The notes below the pieces were generated by a model. It did not search any database. It was not told the DNA's origin and saw only the letters and a list, made by a program, of their open reading frames with translations. This document shows positions 46,391 to 54,943 of a stretch of DNA of 64,000 nucleotides, piece after piece. Within the stretch, counting starts at the first letter, position 1. Each line of letters starts with the position of its first letter. Where the stretch lies: assembly GCA_040793985.1 (NCBI GenBank), contig JBFNJI010000003.1:558001-622000 (forward strand). Direction: 5' to 3'. Source of the stretch: Thiodiazotropha sp040793985 (lineage in GTDB: Bacteria > Pseudomonadota > Gammaproteobacteria > Chromatiales > Chromatiaceae). A program made the translations under genes and the position numbers.

Positions 46391-47016
46391 GAGGTCAGAG
46401 AAGACTATTTTCTACTATACAAGATTGCGTGAGCAATACACGTGAAATATCTTTTTGACCTCGGTCTACCAGGGTTACCCACCGAAGTGCGGAGCTTAGT
46501 CTTATGTGGTAAAACAATGCACGACCTAAAACTAACCCGTGATTCAAAGTTTCACGAATCTCATGTAGTTCAATAGATAGCTGTTACTGTCTATCAAGTT
46601 GGATTTGCAACGTCCTTCCTAACAAAGGTTTCCATTCATCTGATACTTGTGGTTGATGAAGCGTACGTAGCGTCTATCCAAGGCTCGCGTGCATTTGGAT
46701 TTACCATGATATTGTGTTGGAGTGAGCGGTAGTTGGGCATTGTTTGTCATCAGTGCATAGGCATGTACTTGGCACCCATATTTATTAGAAGCGATGGTTA
46801 AATCATCAAGATACCGATAATAATCCTGTTCAGCGAAGAAGCAGGGTTCACTGTTGTTACCGCGTTGAATAACGTGTTGTGGAATACCGATGAGATTGAA
46901 TCGCTGTTTGCATGGCGTGGTTGCATGTCTTTATGCTTCGATCATCAAATAACAAATATTCTAATTTGGGGTAGTTTGACATGTACGAATATTAGAAGAA
47001 ATTGTTCTCTGACCCC
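46391..47016. mobile_element. Decayed RAYT element, copy 3
   Basis: Left end GAGGTCAGAGAAGAC (46391) and right end AAATTGTTCTCTGACCCC (reaching 47016) correspond to the inverted ends of the two intact copies. It is about 210 bases shorter, owing to an internal deletion of the transposase gene, and has many substitutions. It has inserted in the 3' part of the small gene at 46961-47209. Confidence 0.75.
46512..46918 (-). pseudogene. Remnant of a RAYT transposase
   Basis: Minus-strand sequence matches copies 1 and 2 in pieces: the 5' end (46862-46902) is identical, but the former ATG is ACG at 46916-46918. About 240 bases are deleted in the 3' half, and the reading frame is broken. Non-functional. 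Confidence 0.75.
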
Positions 47017-47209
47017 ATTTTTTTTTATCCAGAATGGCCACTGCCTGACGCTCGAGATATTCAGCTCCCTTCTCGTCACCGGCATCCCGCAGCCGGACAG
47101 CCAACACTCCCAGTTCACGTACTGACGCCTGTTTGACGATGTGTAGGAAACCACTCAGTCTCGACCTAGTATTATCCATGCCCGGAAACCGTTCATTATC
47201 AGTCAACAT
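46961..47209 (-). CDS. Small hypothetical protein with C-terminus read from a RAYT end
   Basis: 82 residues; GGGGGAAG before the ATG. Residues 1-64 (MLTDNERFPGMDNTRSRLSG and on to AILDKKK) are a coherent charged helical protein. From WGQRTISSN onward the sequence is the inverted end of the decayed element, which supplies the stop. The original C-terminus is lost or displaced. No family recognised. Confidence 0.55.
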   Translation of the reverse strand: MLTDNERFPGMDNTRSRLSGFLHIVKQASVRELGVLAVRLRDAGDEKGAEYLERQAVAILDKKKWGQRTISSNIRTCQTTPN

Positions 47210-47389
47210 GTCACTTCCCCCGCTCTATTTTCAATTCATTCTTATTGGATAATTTCTAAACAAACCGTCAACCAGGATTGTTCAGTAAGTTACTATAAAT
47301 AATAGTTGTTTAAGTAATCTCTGTAGTGATATTTGACACGGTTACTTTGTGACAAATTACAGATCTGTCAAATGGAAAAAAGAAAAAAA

Positions 47390-48227
47390 GGGTCAGAGAA
47401 CAATTTCTTCTAATATAGGCTAGCCATAGGCAGAGTAAGCCGCTGCTTCCTCTTCAGTCTTAGGTCTGCCGGGCCTTCCCATCCGTGTTCGTCGATTCGT
47501 TACTTTTTCAACCCAGTCTTTGAACCAGGAACGCCCCAGGAACAGCTCGTGATTCAAGGCGTCACGAATCTCATGCAAGACAGTACCAACCATCTGATGT
47601 ATAAATAGCGTACGATAGGCAGCTTGCCGTTGCTCTGGAGAATCACCAAGTGCCAAATACGATGGATGGTGCTTCAGCAAACAGCTTTTCTTGCCAAGTG
47701 CATTCGGGCCATGGCTCGACCATCTGTAGTCACTGGGCCTACTTATCATGTTGGCCCGGATTGGATTTGATTCGATATAGCGCATGCAAGTGAGCAGATA
47801 GTGGTCACTGTCGATCAAGCTTGATTTATAACGCCCTTCCCATAGGGTGCCTGTTCGCTGATATTTGTGATTGATATACCGCACGTATCGTCTGCCCAAT
47901 GCCTGCATGCAATTGGATATCCCGTGCTCCTGTATTGGTGTTATTAACAGATGAACATGATTGGTCATGAGGACATAGGCATGCACAAGGCAGTTATATT
48001 TTTCAGCAGCAGCTGTTAAATCATCAAGATAGCGTTGGTAATCTTGCTCCTCGAAAAAGCAGGGTTCTCTGTTATTACCACGTTGAATAACGTGTTGTGG
48101 AATACCGATGAGATTGAATCGGGGCTTTCGTGGCATGGTCGCATATCCTTATGCTGTTCCATTTGGGTTTATCGGATCAGAATCAAACAACAATAACAAA
48201 TATTAGAGAAAATTGTTCTCTGACCCC
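47390..48227. mobile_element. RAYT-type transposable element, copy 2
   Basis: 838 bases with the same inverted ends as copy 1, the left end losing one G. The right end is 7 bases past the nrdB stop codon. A 400-base block (5' half of the transposase and the right end) is identical to copy 1 except for one base, while the other half differs at many positions. Confidence 0.8.
47420..48136 (-). CDS. REP-associated tyrosine (Y1/HUH) transposase, copy 2
   Basis: 238 residues, intact. Same HUH (NHVHLL) and Tyr motifs as copy 1, and the same start. Twelve residue differences, all after residue 137 (for example YIESNPIRA against YIELNPVRA), including a Leu-to-Ser change two residues after the catalytic YxxYIE region. 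Probably active or recently active. Confidence 0.93.
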   Translation of the reverse strand: MPRKPRFNLIGIPQHVIQRGNNREPCFFEEQDYQRYLDDLTAAAEKYNCLVHAYVLMTNHVHLLITPIQEHGISNCMQALGRRYVRYINHKYQRTGTLWEGRYKSSLIDSDHYLLTCMRYIESNPIRANMISRPSDYRWSSHGPNALGKKSCLLKHHPSYLALGDSPEQRQAAYRTLFIHQMVGTVLHEIRDALNHELFLGRSWFKDWVEKVTNRRTRMGRPGRPKTEEEAAAYSAYG

Positions 48228-48234
48228 GGTTTTC

Positions 48235-49398
48235 TCAATCCCACTTCAGTGCACCACCTGTCTGATACTCGGTAACCCGAGTCTCGAAGAAATTCTTCTC
48301 CTTCCGCAAATGTGCCTGCTCATCCAACCAGGGCAAAGTAGCCTCAGCCCCAGGAAAGGGTTCCTCAATACTCAACTGCCGCGCACGCCGATTGGCGATA
48401 AAGCGGAACTGCCCCACATGATCCTCCTTGGAGTAACCAAGAATCGGATCCCGCAGAATGTAATCGGCATATCCGTTCTCCGCGGCATCTGATTCGTCCC
48501 ACATCTCCCGCATCGCCTTTTTATCGAGGGTGATGCCCTCTTCCTGGATGATCTGTTTGACCACGCGGATGCCGAAGGAGGCATGCATCACCTCGTCGCG
48601 CATGATGTACTGCAGCTGTTCCGCGGTGCCCTTCATCAGGCCGCGGCGCTGCAGGGCGAAGATGGGGCTGAAGCCGTTGTAGAACCAGCAGCCTTCGAAG
48701 ATGGCGGCGAAGAAGATGTAGGCCATGACGAAGTTCTGCAGCTCGTCCGGGTCGCGCAGGTTGATGTCGGCGCGCAGGATGGAGGCGAGGCGGCGGTTGG
48801 TGATCTGGATCTTCTTGTTGATCTCGGGTACCACCCGGTAGCGGTTGTAGATCTCGCCCTGGTCGAGGCCGATGGTCTCGATGCAGTGCTGGTAGGTCCA
48901 GGTGTGGAGGGACTCCTCGTAGACCTGGCGGGCCTGGTAGATCTGCAGTTCGGGGGCCGACATCTTCTCCATCACCGCCAGGCCTATGTTGCGCATCGCC
49001 AGGATGTCGGAGGTGGTGAGGTAGGAGAGCACGTTCTCGTAGACGTGGCGCTCCTCCAGGGTCAGCTTGTGCTGGTAGTCGTGGACATCCTGGGCCATGT
49101 TGATGTCCAACGGGGTCCAGTGGTTCTTGTTGGCGTTGAGGAAGTACTCCCAGGCCCAGGGATACTTGAAGGGGGCCAGCTGGTTGATGTCGGTCATGCC
49201 GTTGATGACCCGCTTGTCGTCCGGATTGACCGGGTCCATGGAGGTTTGGGCCTCGGTCTCGGTCTGTTCCTCTATCTGCAGGGCGCGGGCCGCCTCTTCC
49301 ACTACGTGGGGATGGGCCGGCGTTGTCTCGGTTGACGCGGGTGCCGGGGTGACTTCCTGGAGTGCGGGCTTGGCGAGTGGATCGTCCCAGTTCAGCAT
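48235..49398 (-). CDS. nrdB: Class I ribonucleotide reductase, beta subunit
   Basis: 387 residues with GAGGAT upstream. The ferritin-like core keeps the di-iron ligands: Asp in TTSDILAMRN (about 131), EESLH (Glu162, His165) and IFEGC plus RDEVMH further on. The radical-forming Tyr is at residue 169, seven after Glu162 as in E. coli NrdB Tyr122. The first 60 residues are a low-complexity Pro/Thr/Glu-rich extension not needed for activity. It makes the tyrosyl radical for the NrdA subunit, so it needs oxygen. Gene order nrdA-nrdB; gap 56 bases. Codon third positions are richer in G/C than in the AT-rich neighbours. Confidence 0.95.
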   Translation of the reverse strand: MLNWDDPLAKPALQEVTPAPASTETTPAHPHVVEEAARALQIEEQTETEAQTSMDPVNPDDKRVINGMTDINQLAPFKYPWAWEYFLNANKNHWTPLDINMAQDVHDYQHKLTLEERHVYENVLSYLTTSDILAMRNIGLAVMEKMSAPELQIYQARQVYEESLHTWTYQHCIETIGLDQGEIYNRYRVVPEINKKIQITNRRLASILRADINLRDPDELQNFVMAYIFFAAIFEGCWFYNGFSPIFALQRRGLMKGTAEQLQYIMRDEVMHASFGIRVVKQIIQEEGITLDKKAMREMWDESDAAENGYADYILRDPILGYSKEDHVGQFRFIANRRARQLSIEEPFPGAEATLPWLDEQAHLRKEKNFFETRVTEYQTGGALKWD

Positions 49399-49454
49399 CG
49401 TCTGTATCCTCTTAATTGTTCTATCGCTTTAGTGGTGGCTTCTCTTTGCATCGC

Positions 49455-52340
49455 CTATTGGCAGGCCTCGCAGTCCGGATCGAGTATGGAGCAGGCCTGC
49501 GGGGCCTCGCTGCCGCTGGCGCCGATAAGGTCGACGCTGCCGCTTTCATCCCCCTGTTTGACCGATGTCTTCTCCGCGCCGGTGGCGCCCATGGAGCGCA
49601 GGTAGTAGGTGGTCTTGAGACCGCGCACCCAGGCCAGCTTGTAGAGATTGTCCAGCTTCTTGCCCGAGGGCTCGGCCATGTAGAGATTGAGGGACTGGCC
49701 CTGGTCGATCCACTTCTGGCGCCGGGAGGCGGCCTCCACCAGCCAGCGGGGATCGATCTCGAAGGCGGTGGCGTAGACCGCCTTGAGCTCCGCGGGAATA
49801 CGGTCGATGGGCTGCAGGGAGCCGTCGTAGTATTTCAGATCGTTGATCATCACCTCGTCCCATAGGCCCAGCTTCTTCAGGTCGTGGACCATGTAGGGAT
49901 TGACCACGGTGAACTCGCCGGAGAGGTTCGATTTGACGAACAGGTTCTGGTAGGTCGGCTCGATGGACTGGCTGACGCCGCAGATGTTGGAGATGGTGGC
50001 GGTGGGGGCGATGGCCATGGTGTTGGAGTTGCGCATGCCCTGGCGTTTGATCTTGTCACGCAGGGCGTCCCAGTCGAGGCTCTGACTCTCGTCCACCTGC
50101 AGATAGTCGCCGCGCTCCGCTTTAAGCAGTCGCAGCGAGTCGATGGGCAGTATGCCCTGGCTCCACAGCGAACCTTCGTAGCTGGAGTAGCGGCCGCGCT
50201 CCGCCGCCATGTCGGAGGAGGCCTGGATGGCGTAGTAGCTCACCGCCTCCATGGCGCGGTCGGCGAAGACCAGGGCCTCTTCCGAGGTGTAGGCGAGACG
50301 CTGTTTATACAGGGCGTCCTGGAAGCCCATGATGCCGAGCCCCACCGGGCGGTGACGCATGTTGGAGTGGCGCGCCTGGGGCACGCTGTAGTAGTTGTAG
50401 TCGATGACGTTGTCGAGCATGCGCATCGCGGTGGTCACCGTCTTCTCCAGCTTCTCCAGGTCGAGGCCGTTTTCATTCACATGGGCGGTGAGATTGACCG
50501 AGCCCAGGTTGCAGACCGCAATCTCCCGATCGTTGGTATGCAGGGTGATCTCGGTGCAGAGGTTGGAGCTGTGCACCATCCCCATGTGCTGGTTGCTGTA
50601 GCGCAGATTGCAGGGATCCTTGAAGGTGATCCAGGGGTGGCCGGTCTCGAACAGCAGACCGAGCATCTTGCGCCATAGCTCCACCGCCTTGACGGTTTTG
50701 CTTACATCCAGCAGCCCCTTCGCCGCCTTCTCCTCGTAGGCGAGATAGGCCTTTTCGAAGGCCTTGCCGGTGAGGTCGTGGAGGTCGGGTGTGTCGTTGG
50801 GTGAGAACAGGGTCCAGTCGCCCTCCTCGGCGACCCGCCGCATGAAGAGGTCGGGGATCCAGTTGGCGGTGTTCATGTCGTGGGTACGGCGGCGTTCGTC
50901 GCCCGTGTTCTTGCGCAGTTCCAGGAACTCCTCGATATCGATGTGCCATGTCTCCAGGTAGGCACAGACCGCTCCCTTGCGCTTGCCTCCCTGGTTGACG
51001 GCCACCGCGGTGTCGTTGGCCACCTTGAGGAAGGGGACCACACCCTGGGACTTGCCGTTGGTGCCCTTGATGTGGGCGCCGAGGCCGCGCACCCGGGTCC
51101 AGTCGTTGCCCAGGCCGCCGGCAAATTTGGAGAGCAGGGCGTTGTCCTTGATGCTGCTGTAGATACCGTCGAGGTCATCGGGCACGGTGGTCAGGTAGCA
51201 ACTGGAGAGCTGCGGACGCAGGGTGCCTGAGTTGAACAGGGTCGGGGTCGAACTCATGAAGTCGAAGGAGGAGAGCAGATCGTAGAACTCGATGGCCCGG
51301 GTCTCACGGTCGATCTCGTTGATCGCCAGTCCCATGGCGACGCGCATGAAGAAGGCCTGGGGCAGCTCGAAGCGGATACCGTCCTCGCTGTGGATGAAGT
51401 AGCGGTCGTAGAGGGTCTGCAGCCCGAGATAGGTGAAACCCAGATCCCGTTCCGGCTTGATCGCGGCGATCAACCGATCCAGGTCATACTGGCCGAGGCG
51501 ACTGTCGAGCAGGTCGATTTCGATCGCCTGCTGGATGTAGCGTTTGAAATAGCTGCAGTAACTCTCGGCCATCTCCGCCTGGGTGTTGACCGGGGTGTCG
51601 AGACCGAGAAAACCGAGGGCCTCGCGGCGCAGGATATCGAGCAGCAGACGGGCGGCGACCTGGGAGTAGTTGGGCTCCTGATCGATCAGGGTGCGGGCGC
51701 TCATCACCAGGGTCTGGGAGACGTCGCCCTCCTTGACACCATCGAAGAGGTTGCGGCAGGCCTCCTGCAATATGCGTCCGGCGTCCACCTCATCCAGTCC
51801 GTTGCAGGCCTCGCTGACCAGGGCCTGCATGCGTTCCACGTCGAGGGGTTGGCTGGAGCCGTCGGCGAGGGTGACATTGACGATATGCTCCTCGGGGATG
51901 CCTTCCACCTCGGCACGCTTCGCCTCTTCCTCCTGACGCTTCTGGCTCTGGCGTTCACGATAGAGGACATAGGAGCGGGCAGCCTTGTGTTCGCCGGAGC
52001 GCATCAGCGACAGCTCAACCTGGTCCTGGATATCCTCGATATGTACCCTGGCGTTGTCGGGGAGACGGCGGGTCAGTGCGCTGACGACCTGATCGGTGAG
52101 CATCTCCACCGTATCATGGATGCGACTGGAAGCGGCGGCGTTACCACCCTCGACGGCGAGGAATGCCTTGGTCATGGCCACCGAGATCTTGCCGGGATCG
52201 AAATGGGTGACCTTGCCGTTACGGCGAATGACCTGGATACCGCTGCTACTGCTGGACCGGGTCTGCATCTGGGGTTCCTCTATCAAGGGGGGGTGGGTGA
52301 CTGGTGTGGTAGCGTCACTCTTGGCTGCTTCTGTGGCCAT
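49455..52340 (-). CDS. nrdA: Class I ribonucleotide reductase, alpha subunit
   Basis: 961 residues with AGGAG six bases before the ATG. Two N-terminal ATP-cone regions (about 30-125 and 145-240), the first starting GIQVIRRNGKVTHFDPGKI. The catalytic barrel has SSCYLTTVPDDL (active-site Cys), SSNLCTEI (Asn-Cys-Glu triad), CNLGSVNL (second Cys) and NTMAIAPTATISNICG. The C-terminal tail DPDCEACQ carries the exchange cysteines. It reduces ribonucleoside diphosphates to deoxyribonucleotides; allosteric control by ATP/dATP is through the cones. Regulated by NrdR boxes and possibly DnaA upstream. Confidence 0.97.
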   Translation of the reverse strand: MATEAAKSDATTPVTHPPLIEEPQMQTRSSSSSGIQVIRRNGKVTHFDPGKISVAMTKAFLAVEGGNAAASSRIHDTVEMLTDQVVSALTRRLPDNARVHIEDIQDQVELSLMRSGEHKAARSYVLYRERQSQKRQEEEAKRAEVEGIPEEHIVNVTLADGSSQPLDVERMQALVSEACNGLDEVDAGRILQEACRNLFDGVKEGDVSQTLVMSARTLIDQEPNYSQVAARLLLDILRREALGFLGLDTPVNTQAEMAESYCSYFKRYIQQAIEIDLLDSRLGQYDLDRLIAAIKPERDLGFTYLGLQTLYDRYFIHSEDGIRFELPQAFFMRVAMGLAINEIDRETRAIEFYDLLSSFDFMSSTPTLFNSGTLRPQLSSCYLTTVPDDLDGIYSSIKDNALLSKFAGGLGNDWTRVRGLGAHIKGTNGKSQGVVPFLKVANDTAVAVNQGGKRKGAVCAYLETWHIDIEEFLELRKNTGDERRRTHDMNTANWIPDLFMRRVAEEGDWTLFSPNDTPDLHDLTGKAFEKAYLAYEEKAAKGLLDVSKTVKAVELWRKMLGLLFETGHPWITFKDPCNLRYSNQHMGMVHSSNLCTEITLHTNDREIAVCNLGSVNLTAHVNENGLDLEKLEKTVTTAMRMLDNVIDYNYYSVPQARHSNMRHRPVGLGIMGFQDALYKQRLAYTSEEALVFADRAMEAVSYYAIQASSDMAAERGRYSSYEGSLWSQGILPIDSLRLLKAERGDYLQVDESQSLDWDALRDKIKRQGMRNSNTMAIAPTATISNICGVSQSIEPTYQNLFVKSNLSGEFTVVNPYMVHDLKKLGLWDEVMINDLKYYDGSLQPIDRIPAELKAVYATAFEIDPRWLVEAASRRQKWIDQGQSLNLYMAEPSGKKLDNLYKLAWVRGLKTTYYLRSMGATGAEKTSVKQGDESGSVDLIGASGSEAPQACSILDPDCEACQ

Positions 52341-52628
52341 CTTTTCTCCTGACTATGTTCGCATCGTAGCCGTCGCTGTACCAGACCTTGGAAGAGACTG
52401 CCCTGGCTATCGATTGTCTGTTTGGTGGTTGCTCGTTAACTCTATTATTAGTGCCGACAGGGGAGGCCGAATATAGGCGGGTCGTTGCATGCCCTGTCTG
52501 CATCCGGCCCCAGATGGTGGGTGGTGTCGCCCCAGCGGCCGGTCTTTCTCATCCGGGCCGGTTATCTTTCCGGCCCTCTGCACCGGTTTTGTGTCGAGAT
52601 AGAGGATCTGACTTATGTAAACCGGTAA

Positions 52629-52644
52629 ACACAATATATATCGT
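52629..52644 (-). promoter_or_regulatory. NrdR box 1 of nrdAB
   Basis: ACACAATATATATCGT matches the NrdR consensus ACACWATATATWGTGT at most positions and overlaps the -10 element (52633-52638). It is 32 bases from box 2, three helical turns, the spacing typical for cooperative NrdR binding. Confidence 0.75.
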
Positions 52645-52660
52645 ATTTAGCCGATGTCAA
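52633..52660 (-). promoter_or_regulatory. Promoter of nrdAB
   Basis: On the minus strand TTGACA (52655-52660), 16-base spacer, TATATT (52633-52638). Transcription would begin near 52626, giving a leader of about 285 bases. The -35 element is framed by the two NrdR boxes. Confidence 0.7.
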
Positions 52661-52676
52661 CCACAATATATTGTGT
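52661..52676 (-). promoter_or_regulatory. NrdR box 2 of nrdAB
   Basis: CCACAATATATTGTGT differs from the perfect palindrome by one base. It lies immediately upstream of the -35 element. Confidence 0.8.
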
Positions 52677-52683
52677 ATGAAGC

Positions 52684-52692
52684 TGTGGAAAA
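52684..52692 (-). promoter_or_regulatory. DnaA-box-like site upstream of nrdAB
   Basis: TGTGGAAAA on the plus strand (TTTTCCACA on the minus) fits the relaxed DnaA consensus TTWTNCACA. Located about 60 bases upstream of the predicted start. Confidence 0.45.
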
Positions 52693-52715
52693 GGGCGGTC
52701 TCTCTGTGTGTGAAC

Positions 52716-52724
52716 TGTGGATAA
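52716..52724 (-). promoter_or_regulatory. Perfect DnaA box upstream of nrdAB
   Basis: TGTGGATAA on the plus strand is the exact reverse complement of TTATCCACA. In E. coli, DnaA boxes beside nrdA link dNTP supply to replication initiation; a similar role is inferred here. Confidence 0.6.
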
Positions 52725-53167
52725 GTTATGGATTTATAGGGCCTTTTCCAAACAAATCATCGGCTTACAACACTATCCGTTCCCTCCCCCCTGGGCGACC
52801 TTGTAGCGACGAGGACGAATGCCCAATCGGGGCGGTCGCCGCCTGTTTGCGATTAAGAAATAGCTTCCTTGTGTTTTCACCGGGCGTCTCGATTGGACGC
52901 CGGGTTCTGTGACAGCTGCGGGCTGGCGAATTGAGGCTGAGCGGGTGCTTGAGCGATTGCTTCATGATCAGCAGGCTAGGGATGAAAGGGTATTTAAACC
53001 GGTGTTTGTCTGGATCGTCGTTTGCGCCGCTTACCCCAGAACCGAGGGTTGAAGTCGATCCGGCCGCGAGGGTGGAAAAGGGTTGGCAACCAAACCCATA
53101 ATGCGTATCTTTGTAACCCCGAAAAACAACGATATTCAAGAACAATCGAACTGATGAGGAATGTTAC
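52725..53167. other. Intergenic region between nrdAB and the CBS gene
   Basis: About 440 bases with no supported gene. A minus-strand ORF here is random in composition. The CBS gene's ribosome site GAGGAA precedes the ATG at 53168. Confidence 0.5.
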
Positions 53168-53620
53168 ATGCTGGTAAGCGAAATCATGACAAGTTCACCG
53201 AAAACGGTGACTCCGGATACCAAGCTTCTGGAGGTTGTCTCCCTAATGTGCCTGTTTCGTTACAGCGGACTCCCGGTAGTGAAAGACGATAAATTGGTTG
53301 GGATTATTGCGGAGAAGGATGTACTGCATCGTATGTTCCCCTCCCTTGAGGATGTTATGGACGGGATGTCCGCACCGGACTATGACAGCATGCTGATGCA
53401 GTATAAGGATGTTGTAAATCTGAAAGTAGCCGACCTCATGACACCGAGTGTCATCACCGTCAGCCCTGATATGCACGCACTACGCGCCGCGACGATAATG
53501 GTTCGGCATAAATTCCGCCGTATCCCGGTAAGTGATGGAGGAAAGCTGGTGGGAATGCTCAGCCTGGGCGATATCCACAAGGCGATCTTTCAGGCCAATC
53601 TGGCTAGAAGTATCCTGTGA
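53168..53620 (+). CDS. CBS-pair domain protein
   Basis: 150 residues made of two CBS motifs: residues 1-60 (MLVSEIMTSSPKTVTPDTKLLEVV, GLPVVKDDKLVGIIAEKDVL) and about 88-150 (VADLMTPSVITVSPDMHALRAATIMVRHKFRRIPVSDGGKLVGMLS). Such stand-alone pairs bind adenine nucleotides and act as energy sensors or regulators of partner proteins. The partner is unknown. Convergent with the DUF302 gene across an inverted repeat. Confidence 0.93.
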   Translation: MLVSEIMTSSPKTVTPDTKLLEVVSLMCLFRYSGLPVVKDDKLVGIIAEKDVLHRMFPSLEDVMDGMSAPDYDSMLMQYKDVVNLKVADLMTPSVITVSPDMHALRAATIMVRHKFRRIPVSDGGKLVGMLSLGDIHKAIFQANLARSIL

Positions 53621-53629
53621 GTGTTCTAG

Positions 53630-53776
53630 CCGCGAACTAACGCGAATCACCGCAAACTAACGCTAAATTGTTAAGTCATTTCGTGTCGGCTGGCTGCAAT
53701 CATACGGATTGGCTTGCCGGCAACCTCTTCGCCTTTGATATTGGCATTAATTCGCGGTGATCGGCGTCTGTGGGCT
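53630..53776. repeat. REP-like repeat between convergent CBS and DUF302 genes
   Basis: The block CCGCGAACTAACGCGAATC (from 53630), then ACCGCAAACTAACGC, has a partner on the other strand near 53747-53768 (TTCGCGGTGATCGGCG). The motif resembles the argG-leuA repeat at 3789-3874. Both lie between convergent genes. Confidence 0.5.
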
Positions 53777-53781
53777 GTCAA

Positions 53782-54291
53782 TCAGAACTCGCCGGTAGCT
53801 CCGGCAACCATAACGTCTAGCATCGCCTGGTTTACCCGGATGGCGATCTCTGTCAGTTCGGGGGGCAATAGCTCACTGTTGATCAGCATGTCCAGGTTGA
53901 GCATCATCAACCAGAGTTGCCCGTTCTTATCCTCCACCATGGCGATGCGGCAAGGCATGTAGGCGGCATAGATCGGATCGTGCAAGATCATCTTTCGCGC
54001 ATCTTCCGGGTTGCAGAACTGGAAGATGTCGAGGTAAGGGGTCTTGAGTCCTCTGGCCTCCAGCTCTTTTGAGACCTGTTGTCTGGCGACATATTTCAGA
54101 TTGATCTCAGCAGCGCGGGACATCAAGGCCTGGATCGCATCGTCTTTGGTGACCCCGTCCTTGACACTCATCTGCACCACCGTCTGCTTGATGTCGGTGA
54201 TGTTGATTTCCGGCTGGTCAGCGGCAATCAGGGGTGTGGTCATGATCAGGCCCAGCACCAAAGCGAGTCCCATTGCTTGTAACGATTTCAT
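53782..54291 (-). CDS. Exported DUF302 protein
   Basis: 169 residues from the ATG at 54291. Signal peptide ending PLIAA|D. Hallmark motifs: GVTKDDAIQALMSRAAEINLKYVARQQVSKEL, FCNPEDARKMI, YAAYMPCRIAMVEDKNGQLWL and LNLDMLI. These FCNP and YMPCR motifs define the DUF302 group common in sulfur oxidisers, with unknown biochemical role. It is 43 bases downstream of a dihaem cytochrome gene on the same strand and is probably part of its operon. Confidence 0.93.
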   Translation of the reverse strand: MKSLQAMGLALVLGLIMTTPLIAADQPEINITDIKQTVVQMSVKDGVTKDDAIQALMSRAAEINLKYVARQQVSKELEARGLKTPYLDIFQFCNPEDARKMILHDPIYAAYMPCRIAMVEDKNGQLWLMMLNLDMLINSELLPPELTEIAIRVNQAMLDVMVAGATGEF

Positions 54292-54334
54292 TGCATTCTC
54301 CCGAGTATTTCGGTTTACAGGATTTGTTTTCATT

Positions 54335-54943
54335 TTACTTTTTGTTGTTTGGTGCCAGTCTAGAGATGTGGGCGAGCAGCGCCTCTATATCTTTGTCCGA
54401 CAGCTCATCGAAGATTTCATCTTCCGGGTCGTCGTCATGGACACGTTTGTCCCACTGAAACATCTTGATCTGTCGGAAAAGATAGCGTGGATACTGCAGT
54501 GCCAATGCGGGGATCCCCTTGCGTGACTTGCCCATCCCGTTCTTGCGGTGGCAGCTTTTGCACTCGTCATAGAGCTCCTGGCCGAGGGCGGCATCGCCTG
54601 GCCAGAGGGGAATGTTGTTTAGTCTTGGATTGATTTTATCCAGGTTTACGCTTTCATAATAGGCGGAGATATCATTGATATCTTCTTCACTGATGGAGTG
54701 GAGAGAGGATGTGACAACCATACGGGGGTTGATACGATCGCCTTTTATATAGGCTTCGATCTGCTTGATCATGTAGCCTGCCGGTGTGCCTGCAAGCCTG
54801 GGTGAGGCGGGACCCGGTGTCCCCTGGCCATAGTGGCCATGGCAGAGTGCGCAACTTCGTGCCTGTTTCTTACCATTTTCCAGGTCAACGGCGTGGGCAA
54901 CTAGAGGGAGAGAGAGCAGAAGCGTTACTAATAGCCTGTTCAT
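54335..54943 (-). CDS. Periplasmic dihaem cytochrome c (c4-like)
   Basis: 202 residues from the ATG at 54943, ten bases after AAGGAG. Signal peptide ending AHA|V. Haem sites CALCH (31-35) and CKSCH (128-132), each in a class I-type domain, giving the c4 arrangement. Electron carrier in the periplasm; likely cotranscribed with the exported DUF302 gene. Fits with sulfide oxidation encoded next door. Confidence 0.92.
   Translation of the reverse strand: MNRLLVTLLLSLPLVAHAVDLENGKKQARSCALCHGHYGQGTPGPASPRLAGTPAGYMIKQIEAYIKGDRINPRMVVTSSLHSISEEDINDISAYYESVNLDKINPRLNNIPLWPGDAALGQELYDECKSCHRKNGMGKSRKGIPALALQYPRYLFRQIKMFQWDKRVHDDDPEDEIFDELSDKDIEALLAHISRLAPNNKK

Noticed and set aside
48583..52352. Several plus-strand frames of 116-320 residues across nrdA and nrdB
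   Set aside because: Antisense shadows caused by the high-GC codon use of nrdAB; no ribosome sites and no family motifs.
52684..52724. Replication origin
   Set aside because: Two DnaA-type boxes only, at the nrdA promoter; no cluster of boxes, no AT-rich unwinding region and no dnaA or gidA nearby.
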